Of a DNA stretch of 64,000 bases, positions 55,203 to 64,000 are shown in pieces. The DNA is from Diplocarpon mali (Eukaryota > Ascomycota > Leotiomycetes > Helotiales > Drepanopezizaceae), in the NCBI GenBank assembly GCA_024741835.1, contig JAENRP010000013.1:62001-126000 (forward strand), read 5' to 3'. The notes beneath the pieces are model-generated. The model saw only the letters and a program-made list of their open reading frames with translations. It made no database searches and had not been told where the DNA came from. The position numbers and the translations under genes were made by a program. Within the stretch, counting starts at the first letter, position 1; each line of letters begins with the position of its first letter.

Positions 55203-58053
55203 CTACTTTGCAGCTGTCGTGACGACGCCCTCGTACTCCCTCGACGCTATGTACTCTATCGTTCTCTGAAAATGGCGTTTCGGCATGTCGATCGTGACGG
55301 ATTCTAGGTTGGTCTGAAGGTTTGAGTGGATGAGCTCGATGAGACCATTTAGGTATTTCGTGGTAACCTGTAGATGTCAGACTTGAGATACAGAGCTCCG
55401 GGGGATGAAAGTAGGGGTGACTTACAGCATCGTTCTGCTGATCAAAGTAGTACACGTATCTATTCAAGATTTCAACGAAAAGCTCAACTGAGACAGCGGT
55501 GTCCATGCAAGCATCAGCAACACGGAGAGCACGTTGAAGGCATTCGAGAACTCGCTTGCCATCACGGTAGAGCTACGAAACTTCAGCTTCATCTCATCTT
55601 TCTTCACTTGAAATATTCTGCATACCTTCTTCTCGTCATCCTCCGTCTCGCCTCTGGCAACAATCGGCACGGCCCACCATAAGTGGGACGCCAAATACAC
55701 AGCTCGGCACTGATCCGGCTTCTTGAGAAGCTTACTACCATGTAGCGCACATTTCGTGATCAAGGTATCGTAATTCTCCCGGCCAAAGTTTCGGACTTCG
55801 TGTAACGCTCCAGCAATGATGCAAACCGCTTGAAACTGTGCTCGAGAGTCACTGATGGCTTCTTCGTAGATGGTGAAAGCTTGAGCGAAAAATTCGTAGC
55901 TGACTTCTTCAGCCCCGGTCTGATCTGCAATTTGGCCGCATGTGACGAAGAGACGGAGGCAGAGCTCGGCTGAGCTTGGTACCCGTGTGTAAAGTGTCGA
56001 AAGAGAGGAGTGCATGAACTTGTAGGTTGCCGAGGATTGCGATTCCCAATTGTCATCATAGTGTTCTCTGGCTTTATACCGCCTAGCCAACTTCTGGGCG
56101 GAGGTGATTAGAGCGGGTGTTGTGAACTTCACACGCTCATTACCCTCAGAATACGCCTTTCTCGTTGCTTGCAAGAGCTTGTACTGCGTGTCGTTATCAT
56201 CACTGTGGATGAGATGAACTATTCGAGCAAGCCAACCTTGCTCTTCAAGCGTATCATCAGTCTCAATGGCTTTCCGCTGCTGCACGCCTGGATATCCAGC
56301 AGGCTGTTGTGTGCCCTCCTTGATCAAGACTTTCAAGATTTCAAGCACTCCCTCGAGTTGGGTAAGGGTGGAGACCGTGGTCAAATTTCTCTGGAAGCTT
56401 CGTGCTACTTCACCAGCCACAGCTCTTCGACAAGGGTAACTCTGCGAGTGGACAAGAGGTATGTATTGCGGAAGTGACAACGCCGTAAATATTGAAACAT
56501 AAGAATTCATAGGCGCCAAAAGAAGATTGAGAATATTAGTTTGTGCTTCAGGGGAATGTATGTCTGCACTATTGGCGTGTTGCTTGACCTTCGAGTTTGC
56601 GTAATCCAGGACTTGATCAACGTAATCTAGCCGTTCTGGATAGATATTGAGAGCCAAGTTGACTAATGAAACGAGCAAAGCCGTGGTGTCTTGAATTGGC
56701 AAATGCTGAGCATTGACTAGGTTCATCACCTGCTCAAAAAATATTTCGTAGAGCTTGATACTGTCCGGAATACCTCTGTTCTTCGAGTCATCAGATACAT
56801 GCGTACCATTAGCAGGCTCCTCTCCCCCTTCGGTCTTTGCAGGTTCTTCCTTGGTCTCAGGGTCAGCTGGCTCTGATTCTTTCGACGGCCCGGAACCATT
56901 GGCATCAGCAGGTGATTGTTCACCATTTGAATCCTTCGAAGGTTCCTGCCTCTTCTCCTGGCCCAACCGTACTGTTGCTAAAAGCTTCGTAAGCGCCTCC
57001 TGTTCCAATCTCTCGCGGTCTTCCTTGGAGTTTGCTTCAGTTTCTCGTGCCGCGTATGAAGAAAGTCGATCCATCAATGCAATGACAATGACCTTGACGT
57101 TGACATGTGGATTCAGCCGTGAGACTGCAGCTAGGAACTGGTCGAGGGTGTGCAGGTGGTACTCGTCTGGAAAAACCTGAGTAATGACTTCCAATAGATA
57201 TTCCTGCGCCAGAACATCTCGACATTGCACAACCTGCTCCAGCAACGGCTGAAGAATAACATTCTTATAAGTCTCCAAGTCCACCAGCTGACTCAATCGT
57301 ACGAGGTTGTTCCCCACCAGCAACTGTAACTCCTTACGCTCCTGCGTCCGTTGTTCCCTCTCTCTCGAATGTCCTTGGTGCTGTAACCGGACCCAGAGCT
57401 TATTCATCTCCACGAAGTTTGTCAAGGTAAAACTGATCGAATCCTGGAGATTTCCTTCTGGCCCATCTCCACTGCCCATGGGAAGATTATCCCGCGCTTG
57501 CCCAGACAGGTAGTATCTCAAGAAAAGGCCTCGAATTGGATGCTGAACTCCTCTGCTCATCTCCATCATATCTTTCATGATCTCCTTGACGGGCGCATCT
57601 TCAATTGACATGTACACAGTACCTACCGTGATCATCAGGTATAGTCTAGGTATGATGTTGCCTGCATATTGGACGAGTTCGTAGAGGTCTGCGAGATGAT
57701 TGACGGGATGGGAGTCTTTCAGATAAGAAGAAAGGTGCCGCAGTGCATCAAAAACAGACATGTATAGCTCATAATATTGTTTGGGCCCTAGACTGCTTGT
57801 ACGAAGCTCTGATACCAGGGTAGAGCTGCAGATGAATTAGCAACAGAGCAGACTTCAAACCCAGCGCACCTTGCGCATGCCGTGGTCAAGTATCCAGCAG
57901 TATATTTGCACCATCGTACCTGCATTTCAGCCCATCCATAAGCTTCCCAGGCGTTTCCAGGCATTTGCGCATCAGATGCGTCTGCTGCCTTACTACCGTG
58001 AGGGCGTCTTCCAGCAATCGAGCCTGGTCTTCCACAGCCGGTGGGCTTGCCAT
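55203..58053 (-). CDS. VPS35: Retromer subunit VPS35
   Basis: Four exons: 58053-57920, 57825-55626, 55572-55426 and 55367-55203 (2646 nt, 881 residues). VPS35 is the core scaffold of the retromer complex, which recycles sorting receptors from endosomes to the Golgi and binds Vps26 and Vps29. The N-terminus shows [34 protein letters not shown] and the Vps26-binding PRLYLM motif at 104-109, all at the expected positions. The middle and C-terminus form a long helical solenoid. A low-complexity Glu/Pro/Ser insert at about 334-396 is typical of fungal orthologues. The last exons encode [20 protein letters not shown] and [20 protein letters not shown], the conserved C-terminal Vps29-binding end. 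All three introns are short (94, 53 and 58 bp) with good sites. Confidence 0.96.
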
Positions 58054-58592
58054 GACGATATTCTAGTTGAGATTTCGTGCACAATGGCCAGCGTAGTTTA
58101 GACAGGTAGCATTGATGTCGTGTGCCGGTTCGAGGTTTCAGGGTGTAGATGTTGAAGTCCATGAGTTCAATAATACGGCGGTCGGTCAGCGGTCGGATTC
58201 TAGGCACAGCCGCGCCATGTCAAGGCATCGGGGAAAAAAGAGAGATCAACAAAACTTCCGCGTGGTAGGAAACCATTGTAATTATTCAACATTATGTACT
58301 ATTTCTACATTATAATATCTTATCGTATGTATTTGGACCTCAGTTCCCTTCTCTAGCCAAACTCCGGCAGTAATGCGCTTCCAGCTCTTGGTACGCTCCC
58401 AAACTCCCCCCAAAAAAAAACCAAAGGTATGAACAAGATCCAGATATCTACGGCTCCAGAGCTCTAAGAAGCGTAGGCCAATCTCTCCCCACCAGACCAT
58501 CATTCATCATGCCCCTATCTTTTTTCAATTTGCTCAAGTTTATTTTCGCTTGATCCCAAAGTCGTGTGCCCATCGTTTCAATCCTCCTTCAT
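58054..58592. other. Intergenic between VPS35 and secreted protein gene
   Basis: Holds the VPS35 promoter and the 3' end of the next minus-strand gene. A poly-A run lies at about 58412. Nothing else seen. Confidence 0.45.
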
Positions 58593-59567
58593 CTAGCTTT
58601 GAAGGTAGTTCAAGAAACTCTTCAAGAATGCAGGTACGCCATGGCCCGCCATAGCACTCTTCTCGGCTGCCAGATCCGACCTTTTGGGTGTCAAGCTTGG
58701 TAGAGTCTCCAGATTTTTGCGGGTAGCGTTTGACCAGCTAGGGTAGTGTGTATGCCATTTTCCGTTATCATATGTAGTAGTCGAAGTCGTTGTGTCGGTG
58801 TAGGAAGTGGAGAAAGTTGATGGTAGGCTCCTTGAAGAGCTCAAGGTCGCTGATCCGACGGAGGCAGTGGGTGCTGACGATGCATTCGATTTTGGTGGTG
58901 AGAAGAGAGTTTTAGAAGTGCTTGAAAGAAGCGTAGCAGAAGAAACTATACTGCTCAGCGACTCGGGGCTCGGAAGTGAAGCAGATGGCAATACTTCCCA
59001 GATGGCCGTGGCAGATTTCGTTGGGGATGCTCTGAGAGATGATGTCGTAGGAGCCAATGTTGCAGAGGAAACAATGCTCGAAGTTGGCTTTACATATACA
59101 GGGACTGAAGGAGCAGCGATCTGTTTTGAAGCGCTTGAAGAGCTACCTGTAGACTTTGAGTCTGGAGTAGCAGCAACCGGCACCGAGAAAATAATGGTGA
59201 GAGGCGGCGGGGTGACATCGATAATCGAGTATTCCGTAGCCGTCGGGTGGTCCTGGGTGACTGTCACCAGAATCGTCTGCGGCGTCTTAGGGCTTTCCAC
59301 GACCTTTGTCGTGACCACAACATTCGTCACGGGCGGCAGCGTCACATTGTCGGTCTCGATGATAGTAACCGGTGCCTGTGTCTGCACAACAGTCCGGACC
59401 ACTGTTACAGCTGGCTGTCCTCCATCCACAGGCACAACCGAATAACTGGCTCGCCTCTCAAGAAAGACCGGCGCATTTGCTCTGGTAAAGAAGAACGGCA
59501 GAGGGGATCCAAAGCAAAAGAAGGATGATAGTGCAAAGAGAATCGCGGTTGAGGAGTTGAGACGCAT
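58593..59567 (-). CDS. Secreted Ser/Thr-rich cell-surface-type protein
   Basis: Single exon, 324 residues. The N-terminus MRLNSSTAILFALSSFFCFG is a signal peptide. Then comes a Val/Thr-rich region of TVVxTQAPVT-type repeats, as in fungal wall proteins, and a long Ser/Thr/Ala-rich stretch (about 130-260) likely O-glycosylated. Near the C-terminus is TTTYDNGKWHTHYPSW, a motif I have seen in fungal secreted proteins, then NATRKNLETL, an N-glycosylation site, and the end FLKSFLNYLQS. There is no clear C-terminal GPI omega site and no enzyme domain. A wall-associated or secreted role is inferred. Confidence 0.82.
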   Translation of the reverse strand: MRLNSSTAILFALSSFFCFGSPLPFFFTRANAPVFLERRASYSVVPVDGGQPAVTVVRTVVQTQAPVTIIETDNVTLPPVTNVVVTTKVVESPKTPQTILVTVTQDHPTATEYSIIDVTPPPLTIIFSVPVAATPDSKSTGSSSSASKQIAAPSVPVYVKPTSSIVSSATLAPTTSSLRASPTKSATAIWEVLPSASLPSPESLSSIVSSATLLSSTSKTLFSPPKSNASSAPTASVGSATLSSSRSLPSTFSTSYTDTTTSTTTYDNGKWHTHYPSWSNATRKNLETLPSLTPKRSDLAAEKSAMAGHGVPAFLKSFLNYLQS

Positions 59568-60763
59568 AGTGGTAGGACAATGTCGGAGAAGAGATATGAT
59601 ACTTGCAATAGAAGAATCAGCGAGTATGAAGAAAACATACTTACCGGGGGCAGGCGCTGCATCTTAAATATATGCAGGTGCCCACTGGAACTTCGCATAT
59701 CGAGGGGTTGGAATATTTGGGAAAGGTTGGTGTCTTGCGCGGAATTGCGATGGCTGGGTGAGGCCAAGCAGCCTCACCAGATCTGTACAGATATCCGCAC
59801 AATTCGCACGAGCTGAACTGCAGATCTGAAAGCATCTAGACGAGTACTGGTTCCCTGTGAGCTTGATTTTCTGGATAGTTATTGATGTATTTCTGAGGAT
59901 ACGTAGGAGAGTGATGCGGAACTTGGGAGCCTTGAGATGCTGAACAATTTGATGCAAATGCCAAGTCGCTTATATAAGCCTCGCTCACGAGCTTCGAAGG
60001 GGCTGGGACGAGCATGCGCCGCCATGCTTTGGAATGCTATTTACAATACGCCGTTTATCTTCGCTGCATGCACGATTTCTTTGCATGTGATTTTAAACTT
60101 CTTGGTCTGTGTTGGATCTGTTTTAGCCGTTTCTTCGGTGGTTCGGCGCTGTGGTTGTCTCAAATGCTATCACAAAAGTAAATATCTCGGCCAGGCGAGA
60201 AATAATTATAGAACTTTCTCCTTGCCTACACATCCGATCTTATTTCTATCGAGTAAATTCGTTATTTCATGGCTGATATATCCCTCTAGTAATCGACCCG
60301 ACTCCTCGTCTCCGTCTTCGTTAATGTTAACAAATTCCTTTCGTTCAAAATCTGTCACCTGCTTCAGCCATCTTTTTTACCAGGTTCCTCGCGGCACTCT
60401 TATCGATTCAATTTGTCCTATCGTCACCGAATCCACCCCATTATGCGTATTGGGTCGCACCTCTGAGTCGCGCGTAATACCATACCTCACATTTTATCAA
60501 GGCATGGGATACTTGATCACTGGTACGAAGTAACAAGGAGCTCATGCTATCGGCTAAGAGAATGAGCCAATAGGATATTGCATGGCGGGAAGTCTGACGG
60601 CATCTACCTTGATTACCGCGATACAATGCCCCTTTCGCTCAAGGAGTATTGGTTCTTTGTAAATTCCTTGCTGAATGCGTACAGTATAGTATCACGCATT
60701 TGAGAACTCGCAATTCATCCAATAAATGTACACCATAAACATCATGGCAGATCATCCCATTTC
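59568..60763. other. Intergenic; long frame without support
   Basis: Upstream flank of the secreted protein gene. A 198-codon plus frame (59937-60533) has biased composition, no motif and no relatives that I recognise. I do not annotate it. Confidence 0.4.
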
Positions 60764-61472
60764 ATGCGCATCCCCAACGAGATCCGCCTCATGGTCTGCG
60801 ATCTCCCCTTCGGTGACCGCATCAACTACACCCTCGAAATCCGCAACATGTCTCCAAACACATACAACCGTCGTTGTCCCCTCCTACGAAGCAGCTACCG
60901 CGTCCTAAGCCGCGATCTTATGCGCTAAAGCGCCGTAACATCCTACCAGCTCATTCCGTGGACATCCACAGCTCCATCATGGCGGTAAACCGCAAGGTCT
61001 ACCAGGAAACAGCCCGCCTCCTATACTTCACTAGGTCCTCTGGCTACAGGGTAGATGTCGAGGCCATCCTGCCCTTCTTCTTGGACATAAGGAAGCACAC
61101 GCGTCCTATGGTCCACGAGCTCTCCCTGGTTAGACATGGCTTGATTTATAGCAGGGACTACGACCGCTGTGAGTAGAGCGGCATGTGTGACTTCCTCTGA
61201 TCAAACGAGGACGGCCAGCGCTGGGCTGGGAGGGGCTACAGGAATACTCTGCTGCAAATTTCAAGACATTGTCGAACGTGCGGCACAAGCCGCTGGAATT
61301 GGTGTGGGAATTTATATCTATCAAGGGATTGAATGGTCTGGAAGTTGATGCTGAGATACAGCATAGTCCGCCTTCGTATAGCAGCTCCATGGCTTTCTTC
61401 ACGACATTCTCATTGTCCGTTGAGAAAGGGTTCTCAGAGTTTCTGCGCTCAGAGATGATTGCTGCAGCTTGA
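60764..61472 (+). pseudogene. Decayed F-box/2EXR-like fungal protein
   Basis: Starts MRIPNEIRLMVCDLPFGDR, like the N-terminal LPxEIRLxIYDLL motif of fungal 2EXR/F-box-like proteins. It runs to RVLSRDLMR and a TAA where CAA would be expected. A frame change then leads into VDIHSSIMAVNRKVYQETARLLYFT, the second hallmark of the family, through to HGLIYSRDYDR. A GTGAGT...CCAG intron (61170-61219, 50 bp) can join this in frame to LGWEGLQEYSAANF and on to the stop at 61472. The in-frame stop plus frameshift indicate a pseudogene, unless an unseen intron lies near 60925-60945. Confidence 0.55.
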
Positions 61473-62109
61473 GAGCATAGACTGTAGGAGGGATTGCTAT
61501 AACGTTGGGAACTATTTGGGTTTGGCATTTTACTATGTAATGTGTTTACATGCTATCAGCCTGGGAACTGCATATCCGACGTACATCTATTAACAAGTAT
61601 AGTTGGCTCAGTAGACCACCGGTTGATTTTCGCATGAAATGCGGTTTTAGATCACACATTCTGAACCACCAGAGTAGAACAAAGTGTAATTGATTTGTTG
61701 ATGGCGCTGCAGGCAATCAGAGCACGAACAGTCCTACGCAATTGGGTTAAAATTCGATATCAGCTCGTCAACCCATTGAAGCTCAACAGTCGCAGTGAGA
61801 AATGAGAATTGTCCAGTGCTGAAATTTATAAAATCCGGCAATTCCACCCTATATCGTGGCTCATACCTTTACAGGAGAGCACCATCAAGGTTTTTCTATT
61901 ATCGCAGTGTGGATATCTTCCCAAATTTTAAAACAGAATAAAAAGGACCGAAACAAAACAAGACTCATTCAAAGGCCACTATCCACCTTGAATGGTAAGT
62001 TTCCAATATTGTTTGTCCAACTTTGAAGGAAAGCCGTGTTTTTTCAAAGGTTGAAACCTCGGCTCCACACCAAAACACGCCAAACCAGCTACGCAGCCAA
62101 GCAACCACA
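61473..62109. other. Intergenic, no supported gene
   Basis: AT-leaning sequence with short frames only. Confidence 0.45.
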
Positions 62110-62785
62110 ATGTCCTCCTCTCAAAACTCGCTTAACGAAAACAAACCGCAAAGCACCGCCACCATCATGGCGATGGCAACAACAACAACAACAACAACAA
62201 CCACCACAAACTCTCAACATAAAACCGTCATCTTCCACCTGCTCTGCCTCCCTCTCGAACTCCGCCGCCAGATCTACACCCTTCTCCTCCCCACGGCACC
62301 ATAAAATCGCCGCCACCACCCCCTCGACACCCTATTTCTACAACACCCTACCCGTCTCCGTCGCCTACCCATTCGGCCTAAACCCTCCTCTCACCCACTT
62401 AAAAAACCAAAACCAAAACCAAAATCGGGAACCGGAAACCGGAAACCAAGGCTACCTCCTGCTAACAGCCAACTCTCACGCCTCCTTCCCAAACTCGAGC
62501 ATCCACCCGGCCATCCTCCGCACCAGCACTCAAATCCTTCACGAGGCCCTGCCCTTGCTATATGAAAACCTGCGCACAGCCTGGGATTTCGTGACGCACA
62601 TAGAAGTTGTAGAATCTTTCTTAGGGGCGCGAAACCAGCGCGCGAGTGCCTGCGTTAAGAGTCTCCGGATCGCGTTCGAACCCGTTGCCGTATCAGAATA
62701 TCCGGATCTCTGGCTAGCGCTTAGGCAGATGAGGGCTTGGGATCGGATGGCCCGCTTTCTATCCAAGGAGATGACGGGTCTTTAA
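62110..62785 (+). pseudogene. Second decayed F-box/2EXR-like protein
   Basis: Begins MSSSQNSLNENKPQ with a poly-Thr run (from a caacaa microsatellite at about 62178-62205), then VIFHLLCLPLELRRQIYTLLLP, a good F-box/2EXR-type start. The frame closes at 62304. A frame shifted by one base continues with FYNTLPVSVAYPFG, SSIHPAILRTSTQILHEALPLLYE and VESFLGARNQR...CVKSLRIAFEP, the usual later part of the family, and stops after EMTGL where the next codons (RLDLMLW) still look coding. The one-base shift and the late stop suggest decay. An undetected intron near 62285-62310 is the alternative. Related in type to the relic 1.3 kb upstream. Confidence 0.5.
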
Positions 62786-64000
62786 CGGCTGGATTTGATG
62801 CTTTGGAGTCCGGATGGCTCATCTGGCGTGCTGCCTGTTGGTGATTGAAATTCGGATTCGGATTCTTTCTCTTTCTCTCATATGGTTCCTGGTTCTTTGG
62901 ATACTACAAGTTCAGAGCGGCAAGCGGCGATAGCCTGGCGAGAGAACCCCCCTACTTCTCAGATCCTCTCTCTCTCCTCCCTGCTTTCAGCAGAGATCGC
63001 GGTGTGGACTGCTCGACCCTCGACAAGCTTTTCTGGCAAGGCGTGGAACTCGTGGGCTGTGGGGAGGGTGGTCGTTGATCAGGCGTTGAGGGAGCGGTTG
63101 GTTGAAGAGTGGGTTGTGAGGGAGCAGTTCTGAGAGCTGCGGCTTTAAAGGTTTTCGTGGTTTTATATGAGGGAATGAATAATCGAGGATCGCGGTAAAT
63201 TTGCAGTTGGGGTTTGAAATTGGCGGTTTCTTTTTGAGGGAGAACAGTATATGACCGCTTCGCCTGGACAAACCTGTTTTCCAAACTTTGGATAAAGGGC
63301 TCCAAAGATGTGAGACCAACAACATCTATTACGGCTTTTATGAACTATGGCGAGTTATCTTTTGCAAACCCCAACCCAAGTTGACTCTGTTCCAGGAAAA
63401 TAAGGAGATCTAGCGCGGTTCTTTGTTAAATAAACCCACTACCTAGGTGCGTAACTACCTAGGTAGCTTCGATAGTCTCGCTAGCGAATAGTTAATATAG
63501 CAGGTCGAAAACAATTTAGAATCAGAGTTACACCAATTACAAAATATAATATCTGCATTCTAAGAGTTTGTGGCCAAGTTTGTTCCGCGAAACTTGTCCT
63601 GATTTCTTTCTTGTATGTTTCCTCCATGTCATTGCAGTTACCTCCCGTTGGTGGAAGAAAAATCTTCGGGAGAAGACCATAGATGACCGTACAAAAGCAG
63701 AGTTGCACAGTACCCAACAATCCCTTTAACTTGTTCTTGCTGAAAGTGTCTTGATTATAATGTATTTAGAAACAACTTGACGACTTGAGTATCTAGGTGT
63801 AGCTGCGCTCGTCGCTATATTGTTCGCATCCGAAATCTCGGAATCCTCGAGCTTCTTGGCGAACTTCTCGATGGATTACAAACTACACAATCCACACTCA
63901 CAGAAGAGTCTTGTGTATCAGAGAGTGGCCCTGCTAACTAACCACTAGGCCTCCATTTGGCTTTACCAGGCTATTCCTCCAAACGATCGCCCGCCACACT
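62786..64000. other. Remnant coding-like and intergenic sequence to window end
   Basis: 62786-63133 may hold the rest of the decayed gene: frames give RLDLMLW... and a Trp-rich VDQALRERLVEEWVVREQF, but they do not connect. After 63140 the sequence is AT-rich with a palindromic ctacctaggt...acctaggtag motif near 63438-63465. A minus 79-codon frame (63481-63720) is unrecognised. Confidence 0.35.

Noticed and set aside
59937..60533. 198-codon plus-strand frame
   Set aside because: No recognisable motif or domain, mixed low-level hydrophobicity and no splice partners. Probably chance in the promoter region of the secreted-protein gene.

Overview
This window is nuclear DNA of a filamentous ascomycete (Pezizomycotina). 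The evidence is short introns (about 45-200 bp) with fungal splice sites, an annexin, a retromer VPS35, a transferrin-receptor-like M28 peptidase, fungus-specific disordered protein families, an intron-containing tRNA-Arg, and AT-rich tracts in which transposase reading frames are broken by C-to-T type stops, as expected of repeat-induced point mutation (RIP). A Leotiomycete is a guess only. Intron coordinates were derived by hand; where given, summed exon lengths are divisible by three.

Layout. 1-8.7 kb is gene-poor. It holds a RIP-degraded pogo/Fot-type transposase relic (about 1.1-3.1 kb) and a broken MFS transporter gene (about 6.4-7.1 kb, minus). 8.8-13.2 kb has a conserved fungal protein of unknown function (minus) and a five-exon annexin (plus). 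13.2-20 kb is an AT-rich desert. 20-40 kb is GC-rich, studded with minisatellites, and carries a run of seven genes. Six encode disordered or low-complexity proteins and one a compact globular-looking protein: a 1242-residue protein of repeated short modules, a 610-residue Lys/Ala/Gly-rich LEA-like protein, an 88-residue protein, a 221-residue globular protein, two small proteins sharing a beta-like C-terminal tail, and a 101-residue Gly/Thr/Asn repeat protein. 40-50.8 kb has tRNA-Arg(CCG), a Gfo/Idh/MocA oxidoreductase and a decayed oligopeptide (OPT) transporter. 50.8-59.6 kb is conventional: an M28 transferrin-receptor-like peptidase, VPS35, and a secreted Ser/Thr-rich surface protein, all on the minus strand. 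60-63 kb holds two decayed genes resembling fungal F-box/2EXR-type proteins.

How they work together. VPS35 and the M28 peptidase both belong to the endosome/vacuole sorting system. The 20-40 kb run is the unusual part: neighbouring genes for hydrophilic, mostly disordered proteins, at least two of them related by a common C-terminal module, in a repeat-rich block. A role in stress or desiccation protection is inferred from composition only. Within this run the gene at 33.9 kb carries a tandem duplication of its last coding segment. Nine of the ten codon differences are silent, and spliced and unspliced transcripts would give proteins of equal length.
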